Positions 1 through 4,600 of a DNA stretch of 5,002 nt are shown here, one piece after another. The notes beneath the pieces were generated by a model. The model worked only from the letters and a program-made list of their open reading frames with translations. It had not been told where the DNA came from and did not search any database. The stretch is from the NCBI GenBank assembly GCA_019414265.1, contig DXMJ01000053.1, forward strand, positions 1-5,002. Reading direction: 5' to 3'. A program made the translations under genes and the position numbers. How positions within the stretch are numbered: position 1 is the stretch's first letter; each line of letters opens with the position of its first letter. The DNA is from Collinsella sp. (lineage in GTDB: Bacteria; Actinomycetota; Coriobacteriia; Coriobacteriales; Coriobacteriaceae).

Positions 1-188
1 TCATCTCGCAGATTTTGGGCATTGTGGTGACGGTTGCTATTGTGCTGGTGCTCGATTTGGTGATCGCCGCAGTGGTCAAGGCGCTGTTCCACGGCAGCCT
101 GCGTGTGGACGAGGCCGACGAGGCGCTGGGCCTGGATGCGAGTCAGCACGGCGAGAGCGCGTATCCCTCGTTCTCCGGACTTGACTAG
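1..188 (+). CDS. amt: Ammonium transporter, C-terminal end (partial)
   Basis: Only the last 61 codons are present; the reading frame enters at base 3 and stops at TAG 186-188. The translation begins ISQILGIVVTVAIVLVLDLV, a hydrophobic stretch that fits the last transmembrane helix of the Amt/MEP/Rh family. A hydrophilic cytoplasmic tail follows, carrying RVDEADEALGLD and then QHGESAY. The pattern 'LGLD...HGE.AY' is the hallmark C-terminal tail of bacterial Amt channels and is the part that communicates with PII proteins. The protein would conduct ammonium/ammonia across the cytoplasmic membrane. The PII gene lies just downstream, which is the conserved amt-glnK arrangement and supports the call. 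The N-terminal pore region is outside the window, so completeness cannot be judged. Confidence 0.9.
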   Translation, partial: ISQILGIVVTVAIVLVLDLVIAAVVKALFHGSLRVDEADEALGLDASQHGESAYPSFSGLD

Positions 189-189
189 C

Positions 190-299
190 GGCACGGCTTT
201 CCCAGGCACCCGACCTTGCCCCTCAAACCGTCGCTTGCGTACCGAAGTACGCGGCGCTCCTCTTTCGGAGCAATCTCGGGCACCTGGAAAACCCGTGCC
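190..299 (-). repeat. Long imperfect palindrome between amt and glnK (possible structured RNA or mobile palindromic repeat)
   Basis: The outer arms 190-213 and 276-299 are inverted copies matching at 20 of 24 positions. An inner pair, 216-222 with 267-273, extends the stem. Near the tip, GCGTAC (237-242) and GTACGC (247-252) form a perfect 6-bp hairpin. GCTCC (256-260) and GGAGC (267-271) offer an alternative small hairpin. Read as minus-strand RNA, the C/A mismatches at 201/288, 207/282, 208/281 and 220/269 become G-U pairs, and the tip loop becomes C(UUCG)G, a known extra-stable tetraloop. Only 197/292 stays unpaired (G-G). The strand is therefore assigned as minus, as an inference. It could be a dispersed palindromic element, an antisense small RNA, or an operon-internal processing or attenuation hairpin. 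Nothing in the sequence decides between these. Confidence 0.7.
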
Positions 300-330
300 A
301 TGTGAAGGACAATCAATTTCTTTTATTGAA

Positions 331-336
331 GAGAGG
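331..336 (+). promoter_or_regulatory. Ribosome binding site of glnK
   Basis: GAGAGG lies 8 nt before the ATG at 345 and fixes that start. I found no convincing promoter between the palindrome and this site, which fits co-transcription with amt. Confidence 0.7.
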
Positions 337-344
337 AATTCACT

Positions 345-683
345 ATGAAGAAGATTACGGCGATCGTTCGTGCCGAGAAGCTTGAGGTTCTTAAAGACGC
401 GCTGTTTGCTGCTGATGTTCGTGGTATGACCATCAACCAAGTGCAGGGCTGCGGCGCGCAGCATGGCTGGAAGGAATACGTGCGCGGCAACGAGTTGCTT
501 GTCAACACGATCCCTAAGGTGCAGTTCACGCTCATTTGCGCCGATGAGCATGTCGACGGAATTGTCGAGATTATCTGCAATGCTGCTCGCACCGGTGCCG
601 TTGGAGACGGCAAGATCTGGGTCGAGCCGGTCGAGGAAGTTATCCGCATCCGCACCGGCGAACACGGCCCCGCCGCGGTGTAG
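345..683 (+). CDS. glnK: PII nitrogen regulatory protein (GlnB/GlnK type)
   Basis: This is a trimeric cytoplasmic signal protein that reads ATP/ADP and 2-oxoglutarate and, in the GlnK role, plugs the Amt channel. The product has 112 residues, the same length as E. coli GlnB, and aligns without gaps over its whole length. MKKITAIVRAEKL (1-13) is the first strand, and RGMTINQVQGCG (26-37) leads into the T-loop. Q39, K58, the GDGKIWV segment (about 87-93) and VIRIRTGE (about 99-106) match the nucleotide-binding and signature regions of the family. The T-loop reads WKEYVRGNELLVN. Residue 51, the tyrosine that is uridylylated in proteobacteria and adenylylated in many actinobacteria, is leucine here, so signalling is probably by ligand binding alone. 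The gene lies 156 bp downstream of amt in the same direction. The symbol rests on that context; glnB would be an alternative name. Confidence 0.95.
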   Translation: MKKITAIVRAEKLEVLKDALFAADVRGMTINQVQGCGAQHGWKEYVRGNELLVNTIPKVQFTLICADEHVDGIVEIICNAARTGAVGDGKIWVEPVEEVIRIRTGEHGPAAV

Positions 684-685
684 AA

Positions 686-722
686 TCGACTGCCTGCCAT
701 CCGCAACGTTAAAATACTGCAA
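686..722 (+). promoter_or_regulatory. Candidate promoter of the first tetR gene
   Basis: A -35-like TCGACT (686-691, 4 of 6 consensus positions) and a -10-like TAAAAT (710-715, 5 of 6) are separated by 18 bp, which would start transcription near 722. The left arm of an inverted repeat (697-708) occupies the spacer. This is a prediction from hexamer matching only. Confidence 0.45.
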
Positions 723-750
723 TGAGGCACAAGACTTGCGTTGCGGATGG
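697..750. repeat. Perfect 12-bp inverted repeat around the tetR promoter
   Basis: CCATCCGCAACG (697-708) and CGTTGCGGATGG (739-750) are perfect inverted copies 30 bp apart. The left arm lies between the predicted -35 and -10. The right arm contains GGATGG (745-750), the likely ribosome binding site of tetR. It could be a protein-binding operator or a hairpin that forms only in transcripts coming from upstream. It does not resemble the TACATAC operators further downstream. Confidence 0.75.
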
Positions 751-757
751 ACAGATT

Positions 758-1420
758 ATGGGGCGTAATAAATATCCCGAGGAGACGGTCGCGAAGATTC
801 TCGACGCGGCGCTGGAGCTATTCTGCGCACAGGGTTATGAGGGGACGAGCATTCAAGATATCGTCGACCGCCTCGATGGCATGACCAAGGGCGCTGTCTA
901 TCATCACTTTAAGAGTAAAGAAGAGATTTTCAACGCCGCATTTGATCGGGCAATGGCTCCGATTGTTGAGCGCCGCCGCTCAACGCTTGGTATCGGTAAT
1001 ATGAACGGAGCCCAAAAGCTCAAGCGGCTGTACGCGCCCGAGTCCGTCGTTCCACAAATTGAGCTATGGGCACGCATACATCCTGCGGCGGATCCGGTAA
1101 AAAGCTCGCGTCTACTGGCGATGCAGTACCAGGGCTCGTTTGACGAATCGGCCGATGGCTGTCTTTTGCCAGTGATCGAGGAGGGCATCGCCGACGGCTC
1201 CATTGCGTGCGAATGCCCTCGCGAAGCGGCGGAGGCCGTATCGTTGTTGGCGAATCTTTGGTTGCTGCCATTGTTCCGTCCGCTTGAATCCAAGGACCGA
1301 ATGCTCGCTCGCGCTCAATGTTTGGCGCAGATGGCTGCCGCGGTGGGACTTGATTTGGGGGAAGAAGTGCTTCAGACAACGGCGCAGATTTGGGACGTAT
1401 GGGACCGCGCCGGGTGGTAA
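758..1420 (+). CDS. TetR/AcrR-family transcriptional repressor, likely regulator of the adjacent MFS exporter
   Basis: The product has 220 residues, typical for a dimeric TetR repressor that leaves its operator when a small ligand binds. The N-terminal domain reads MGRNKYPEETVAKILDAALE, then LFCAQGYEGTSIQDI, with the helix-turn-helix at about 31-52 ending in the recognition segment GMTKGAVYHHFKSKEEIF (41-58), a textbook TetR signature. The rest is a variable helical ligand-binding domain that I cannot assign to a subfamily. The start was set at ATG 758 rather than the in-frame ATG at 722. GGATGG lies 7 nt ahead of 758, whereas 722 has no ribosome binding site and coincides with the predicted transcription start. 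The MFS exporter gene follows in the same direction after an intergenic region with two TetR-type operators, so local control of export is likely. The ligand is unknown. Confidence 0.93.
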   Translation: MGRNKYPEETVAKILDAALELFCAQGYEGTSIQDIVDRLDGMTKGAVYHHFKSKEEIFNAAFDRAMAPIVERRRSTLGIGNMNGAQKLKRLYAPESVVPQIELWARIHPAADPVKSSRLLAMQYQGSFDESADGCLLPVIEEGIADGSIACECPREAAEAVSLLANLWLLPLFRPLESKDRMLARAQCLAQMAAAVGLDLGEEVLQTTAQIWDVWDRAGW

Positions 1421-1422
1421 TA

Positions 1423-1441
1423 TAGATACTGACGGTATGTA
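1423..1441. promoter_or_regulatory. TetR-type operator O1 (upstream copy)
   Basis: TAGATAC-TGACG-GTATGTA is a 7-5-7 palindrome with one mismatch (G1425) between its half-sites. It starts 3 bp after the tetR stop codon and its right half is identical to that of O2. Its centre (1432) is 65 bp from the O2 centre, about six helical turns, which would suit cooperative or looped binding of the neighbouring TetR. Confidence 0.75.
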
Positions 1442-1453
1442 ATTGATTTGTAA

Positions 1454-1475
1454 GGGTAGCCACGGCTGCCCTTTT
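1454..1475 (+). terminator. Intrinsic terminator of tetR
   Basis: GGGTAGC (1454-1460) pairs with GCTGCCC (1465-1471) as a 7-bp stem with one U-G pair and a CACG loop, followed directly by TTTT (1472-1475). It lies between the two operators. It should end the tetR transcript, leaving the exporter dependent on its own regulated promoter. Confidence 0.75.
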
Positions 1476-1486
1476 CAAGTCATTAA

Positions 1487-1507
1487 ATACATACTAACGG
1501 TATGTAT
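1487..1507. promoter_or_regulatory. TetR-type operator O2 at the MFS exporter promoter
   Basis: ATACATAC-TAACG-GTATGTAT is a perfect palindrome with 8-bp half-sites around a 5-bp centre, matching the 'ACATAC...GTATGT' type of operator associated with TetR repressors. It lies just upstream of the exporter ribosome binding site (GGGGA 1509-1513), so a bound repressor would block transcription initiation or elongation. Promoter hexamers could not be assigned with confidence; several AT-rich candidates overlap the operator itself. Confidence 0.85.
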
Positions 1508-1508
1508 A

Positions 1509-1513
1509 GGGGA
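1509..1513 (+). promoter_or_regulatory. Ribosome binding site deciding the exporter start
   Basis: GGGGA lies 7 nt before ATG 1521. It favours this start over the longer in-frame opening at TTG 1443, which would translate through the terminator and operator O2. Confidence 0.75.
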
Positions 1514-1520
1514 TAGGCTT

Positions 1521-2783
1521 ATGGCTGAAATGCGGAGGAGTAGCGTCTCGTTGGCGCAAAAAACAGTGCGATCTATCAGGCTTTTCGGTCTTCTTGTTGC
1601 ACAGCTGTGCGCGTATTCGATGTTGTCGGCACTGTGCTTTGCGTGCCCGCTTTACTTGTTCGATTGCAGCGGCTCGTCAACGTTATATGGTGCCGTCGCG
1701 GCGTTAGCGTTCGTGCCGGGCGTGCTTGCGACTCCGGCTGGCGGAATCTTGGCGGATCGTGGGAGACATCGCGGGGTTCTTGTGATGCTCGGCATTGTTC
1801 TGATGGCTGCATCGCTGTTGTTTATCCCTATGAAGCGTTCGCTGCCTCTTGCCGTTGTCGTGGCAGCAATGCTTTGCGTCCAATATGGCATCCAATCGCT
1901 GCTGAAACCGATGCTTCAAATTGAGACGGTGCACATGATGGGCCAAGAAAAAGTTGAGCGTGCCACAGCGTTGGTCTCGCAGGTAACCATGGCGAGCAAT
2001 ATCTTGGGGCCTGTAGTCGGGACGGCAGTCTATGGGTGCTTTGGTATCGATGCTCTATGCGAAACCGCGGCGTTGACGTTTGCGATGTCAGCCCTGCTGT
2101 TCGGGGGCACACTCAAGCGATATGCCTCATTTGGAATGACAGGAGACAGTACGACTTGCTCGACATGCCGAAGCGATTTCCGGGAGTCGATTCGGTACCT
2201 GGTTCAAAACGCATCATTGCTCGTTGTGTTTTTGCTTGCGGCTATTTTGAACCTTGCGTTAGTTGGGTTAACGATTGGTGCTCCCATTGTTGTTTCAAAG
2301 CATCTCGGAATACAGTCATCCTTTGTTGGGATTATTGAGGTGGCTATGGGCTTGGGCGGTCTTGTCGGCAGTGGTTTGGTCGGTATTTGGCCGCATCGTT
2401 TTTCCTTCAAGGGCATATGTCGATATGTTGCGATGATCTGTTTTGGAGTCGTACCGATTATTGTCACGCTACTGAGCGGTCCTGATGAATTTGCGTTTAC
2501 CGCGCTTGCGGCCGGCTCGGCATGGGTCATGGCGTGGGCAAGCATTACATCGGTTGAAATCGTTTCATTTGTTCAGCGGTCAGCGCCAAAGGAACTCTGC
2601 GGAAAAGTGCTGGCATTCGTTTATATGATGCTTTCCTGTGCAACGCCTATTGGCCAATTGGTTTACGGGCTCGCATATGATCGATGGGCTCCGGCGATTG
2701 TATTCGCAGGAATGTTGGCGGTACTGACGTTGACTACGGTGCAGTTTTATCGGCTGAAAAGTCGCTTGTGGCAATTGTCTTAA
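1521..2783 (+). CDS. MFS-family exporter (drug:H+ antiporter type)
   Basis: This is a 420-residue integral membrane protein of the major facilitator superfamily, with the length and hydrophobic pattern of a 12-helix transporter. The first helix covers about 20-47. Motif A, GGILADRGRHRG, lies at about 74-85 in the loop between helices 2 and 3. The N-terminal half ends at about residue 200. A hydrophilic central loop (about 199-230) contains CSTC (213-216). Six further hydrophobic segments run from 232 to 410. QRSAPKELCGKV (352-363) resembles the conserved cytoplasmic loop of macrolide and siderophore exporters of the DHA3/MFS_3 group. The likely role is proton-driven efflux of a small amphipathic compound; the substrate cannot be read from the sequence. 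It is probably repressed by the upstream TetR through O1 and O2. G+C is low in places (26 of 60 in 2221-2280) compared with the flanking genes. Confidence 0.9.
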   Translation: MAEMRRSSVSLAQKTVRSIRLFGLLVAQLCAYSMLSALCFACPLYLFDCSGSSTLYGAVAALAFVPGVLATPAGGILADRGRHRGVLVMLGIVLMAASLLFIPMKRSLPLAVVVAAMLCVQYGIQSLLKPMLQIETVHMMGQEKVERATALVSQVTMASNILGPVVGTAVYGCFGIDALCETAALTFAMSALLFGGTLKRYASFGMTGDSTTCSTCRSDFRESIRYLVQNASLLVVFLLAAILNLALVGLTIGAPIVVSKHLGIQSSFVGIIEVAMGLGGLVGSGLVGIWPHRFSFKGICRYVAMICFGVVPIIVTLLSGPDEFAFTALAAGSAWVMAWASITSVEIVSFVQRSAPKELCGKVLAFVYMMLSCATPIGQLVYGLAYDRWAPAIVFAGMLAVLTLTTVQFYRLKSRLWQLS

Positions 2784-2829
2784 GGCGCAGGGACACCGTG
2801 GATTTGCGGAAGCATTGTCCCGCCGCGCC
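2784..2829 (+). terminator. Possible stem-loop after the MFS gene
   Basis: GGCGC-A-GGGACACCG (2784-2798) can pair with CGG (2807-2809), TGTCCC (2816-2821) and GCGCC (2825-2829) in an interrupted hairpin that begins at the base after the MFS stop codon. There is no T-run, so it is at best a weak or Rho-assisted terminator or an mRNA 3'-end stabiliser. Confidence 0.3.
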
Positions 2830-2838
2830 GGGACGCCA

Positions 2839-2877
2839 TTGTCTGGGCATGCCTCACCTTCGTCTACAATATCGTGC
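2839..2877 (+). promoter_or_regulatory. Candidate promoter of the HAD phosphatase gene
   Basis: TACAAT (2865-2870) matches the -10 consensus at 5 of 6 positions and sits in the central gap of a large inverted repeat. TTGTCT (2839-2844) is a possible -35, but the 20-bp spacing is longer than usual. The predicted transcription start is near 2877, at the inner edge of the right arm of the repeat. Confidence 0.5.
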
Positions 2878-2899
2878 AGACGAAGGAGAGGCATGCCCA
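2844..2899. repeat. 22-bp near-perfect inverted repeat spanning the HAD promoter, RBS and start codon
   Basis: The arms 2844-2865 and 2878-2899 are inverted copies matching at 21 of 22 positions; the only mismatch is A2856/A2887. The gap is 12 bp. Each arm contains the self-complementary octamer GGCATGCC (2846-2853 and 2890-2897). The right arm includes the ribosome binding site AAGGAGAGG (2883-2891) and ends on the first base of the start codon. The -10 element falls between the arms. Confidence 0.9.
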
Positions 2900-3756
2900 T
2901 GATCAAGATGTTTGCGAGTGACTTAGACGGAACGCTGCTGAACGCCCTGCACGAGGCGGATGGGACCATCCGCCGTGCCATTCGCGAGCTGACCGAGGCT
3001 GGCTTGCATGTGGTTCCCGCGACCGGGCGCTCGACGTTGCCAATCGGCGAGCATGGCTTTACGGGGCTGGCACTCGACGCCTGTTGCTCCAACGGATCCA
3101 TCGTGCGCAACAGCCATGGCGAGGTGCTCAAGACCTGGACCATCGACCCTCAGATTACCGAGGAGCTGCTCAAGGAGTTTCCGGATATCTGTTTTGACTG
3201 CTCCACGCCCGATGGCATGTTTTCGAGCGGATCGTTTGAGATGCACCAGGCGGGCTTTAAAAAGGACAGTCCTATCAAGCGCATCGTGATGCGCGGCATG
3301 CGTGCGCGTGGCGGGTATCACGAGGAGCAGTATTTCGACCAGTCGATCGGCGATATCTTGCGTCACGATGTGTGCAAGATCAACTGCCGCGTGACCTCGC
3401 TCGAGCTGGAGCGCGACCTTAAGGCATATTTGGCCGAGCGCTCGGACCGCGTGGTCAACGCGCCGTTCGATCCGGTGATGTTCGAGATCACGGACGTGGC
3501 GTGCAACAAGGGTGAGAGCGTGGCCTGGTTGGCGGGCTACTACGGTATTGCCGAGGACGAGGTCGCGGTCTATGGCGACGGTGGCAACGATATCGCCATG
3601 CTCAAGCGTTTCCGTCACAGTTACGCGACCAAAAACGCTAGTGATGCAGCCAAGGCCGCCGCGAGTGCGACCATCGGCAGCTGCATGGTCCACGCCGTCC
3701 CCAAACACATGCTCGCCACCATGCGCAAGCAGAATTCCCGCACCGTCATCGAATAA
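2899..3756 (+). CDS. Cof-type HAD-IIB family hydrolase (sugar-phosphate phosphatase-like)
   Basis: The product has 285 residues, within the usual range for Cof/YidA-type phosphatases. All four HAD motifs are intact: motif I FASDLDGTLL with nucleophile D8 and acid/base D10; motif II around T42 in PATGRS; motif III K204 in CNKGES; and motif IV GDGGND (226-231), whose aspartates bind Mg2+. The type IIB cap lies between motifs II and III (about 60-195). These soluble enzymes hydrolyse phosphate monoesters such as sugar phosphates, often with broad specificity; the true substrate here is unknown. The start was placed at ATG 2899, giving MIKMFASDLDG, because GGAGAG (2885-2890) is 8 nt upstream. The in-frame ATG at 2893 is too close to it. 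The gene appears to stand alone, between its own promoter and a downstream hairpin. Confidence 0.93.
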   Translation: MIKMFASDLDGTLLNALHEADGTIRRAIRELTEAGLHVVPATGRSTLPIGEHGFTGLALDACCSNGSIVRNSHGEVLKTWTIDPQITEELLKEFPDICFDCSTPDGMFSSGSFEMHQAGFKKDSPIKRIVMRGMRARGGYHEEQYFDQSIGDILRHDVCKINCRVTSLELERDLKAYLAERSDRVVNAPFDPVMFEITDVACNKGESVAWLAGYYGIAEDEVAVYGDGGNDIAMLKRFRHSYATKNASDAAKAAASATIGSCMVHAVPKHMLATMRKQNSRTVIE

Positions 3757-3785
3757 TGTGGCAAAGGGGCAGCGCCTTTGCCACA
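3757..3785 (+). terminator. Perfect hairpin directly after the HAD gene
   Basis: TGTGGCAAAGG (3757-3767) and CCTTTGCCACA (3775-3785) form an uninterrupted 11-bp stem with a 7-nt loop, beginning at the first base after the stop codon. The downstream sequence (AATCTAAATATT) has no proper T-run, so it may be a weak terminator or a 3'-end protective stem rather than a classic intrinsic terminator. Confidence 0.6.
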
Positions 3786-3807
3786 ATCTAAATATTGCCT
3801 TTACGTG

Positions 3808-3856
3808 TTGATACACACGGTGTGCAATAATACTCGCACTGTGCAATAGCGCACAG
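3808..3856. promoter_or_regulatory. Promoter/operator cluster upstream of the second TetR gene
   Basis: TTGATA (3808-3813) is a good -35 (5 of 6), followed by AT-rich AATAATACT (3826-3834), in which the exact -10 is ambiguous. The region is packed with GTGC/GCAC half-sites. CACAC-G-GTGTG (3814-3824) and GCAC-T-GTGC (3836-3844) are perfect palindromes, and CTGTGC-N6-GCACAG (3839-3856) is a larger one. The nonamer TGTGCAATA is directly repeated at 3821 and 3840, 19 bp apart. This looks like autoregulatory operator sites for the following TetR protein, but binding is inferred. Confidence 0.55.
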
Positions 3857-3866
3857 GTTGAGTAAC

Positions 3867-3874
3867 AAGGAGGA
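3867..3874 (+). promoter_or_regulatory. Strong ribosome binding site for a TTG start
   Basis: AAGGAGGA is a near-perfect Shine-Dalgarno. It lies just upstream of TTG 3878 (4 nt from the end of AGGAGG) and supports the non-ATG start; no in-frame ATG occurs nearby. Confidence 0.75.
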
Positions 3875-3877
3875 CGT

Positions 3878-4588
3878 TTGTCCCAGCTCGAGAAATGTGA
3901 TCGCCGGTCCCTTCGCTCGCAGCGCGCCCTTCGCCAGGCGCTTGCCAGCGAGCTTGCCGAAAGCGGCGACCTTTCACGCATTAACGTCGCGTCGCTCACC
4001 GAGCGCGCCGGTCTTACACGCCGCACGTTCTATTCGCACTACCGCGATATCCCCGACTTTATCAGCCAGATCGAGGACGGCCTGCTTGCCGAGATTCGCG
4101 AGCGGGTGGAGCTTATCACCGCAGCTCAATTACCCGATCTTTACCGCAATATCGACGAGCTCGAGCCGGCACCCGGTTCGGTTGAGCTGCTGCGCTATCT
4201 TGCGGCTAATCGCGACCTTATCGGGGCTCTGCTGGGCCCGGGCGGCGACCCCGCCTTTATTAAAAAGATTATCGACACCGCGCGTGAGGCTGTGGTGCCG
4301 CGTGCACAGACGGGCATTTTGGGCTTGGCGCTGGGCACCTTCTTTGACTACTACGTCACCTATGTCGTAAGTGCCGAGGTCGGCATGATCCAACGTTGGT
4401 TTGAGCGTGACCTTTCCGAATCGCCCGAGACCATGGCGCGCATTATGACGGTTATCGCCTTTGTGCGCCCCGGCGACCTGTATGGCCAACCCATCGATAT
4501 CAACGTGCCGGAATACGGCATGAAGCTATTGAATCTGCAGCTCGAGGATGCGGTCGACACCACCGCAACCGTCGAGTCCAACAACTAA
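3878..4588 (+). CDS. TetR-family transcriptional regulator next to an acyl-CoA dehydratase activase
   Basis: The product has 236 residues if translation begins at TTG 3878. The N-terminal DNA-binding domain runs from about 10 to 65. Its helix-turn-helix INVASLTERAGLTRRTFYSHY (36-56) contains the TetR 'aGlt..tfY.hy' pattern, followed by a helix-4 segment RDIPDFISQIEDGL. In the C-terminal domain, FFDYYVTYVVSAEVGMI (155-171) leads to RWFERDLSESPETMARIM (173-190). That resembles the C-terminal region of TetR proteins common in Firmicutes and related anaerobes (the DhaS-like group), with the typical W followed by 'SPE'. The ligand is unknown. The gene ends 12 nt before the activase start, so the two are probably co-transcribed, and the regulator likely controls that operon and itself through the GTGC/GCAC sites upstream. 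Confidence 0.9.
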   Translation: MSQLEKCDRRSLRSQRALRQALASELAESGDLSRINVASLTERAGLTRRTFYSHYRDIPDFISQIEDGLLAEIRERVELITAAQLPDLYRNIDELEPAPGSVELLRYLAANRDLIGALLGPGGDPAFIKKIIDTAREAVVPRAQTGILGLALGTFFDYYVTYVVSAEVGMIQRWFERDLSESPETMARIMTVIAFVRPGDLYGQPIDINVPEYGMKLLNLQLEDAVDTTATVESNN

Positions 4589-4600
4589 GAGGAGAGACAG

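Noticed and set aside
313..329. Short inverted repeat TCAAT/ATTGA before glnK
   Set aside because: A 5-bp AT-only stem is too weak to support as a regulatory hairpin or operator.
103..348. Open frame bridging amt and glnK on the plus strand
   Set aside because: It overlaps the amt end out of frame and runs through the palindrome. The arginine/proline-rich translation has no motif and no ribosome binding site.
722..757. Upstream ATG at 722 as the start of the first TetR
   Set aside because: It has no ribosome binding site, overlaps the predicted transcription start, and would add a 12-residue leader not typical of the family. ATG 758 has GGATGG at good spacing.
1443..1520. TTG at 1443 as the start of the MFS gene
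   Set aside because: It would translate across the terminator and operator O2, and the added residues are not hydrophobic-transporter-like. ATG 1521 has a clear ribosome binding site.
2815..2898. TTG at 2815 as the start of the HAD gene
   Set aside because: The extra residues are arginine/serine-rich and lie across the promoter and inverted repeat. HAD-IIB proteins normally begin a few residues before DxDGT.
2923..4026. A 367-codon open frame on the minus strand opposite the HAD gene
   Set aside because: It lies antisense to a gene with all four HAD motifs intact. Its translation is rich in H, R and A without recognisable motifs, as expected from the mirror frame of GC-rich codons.
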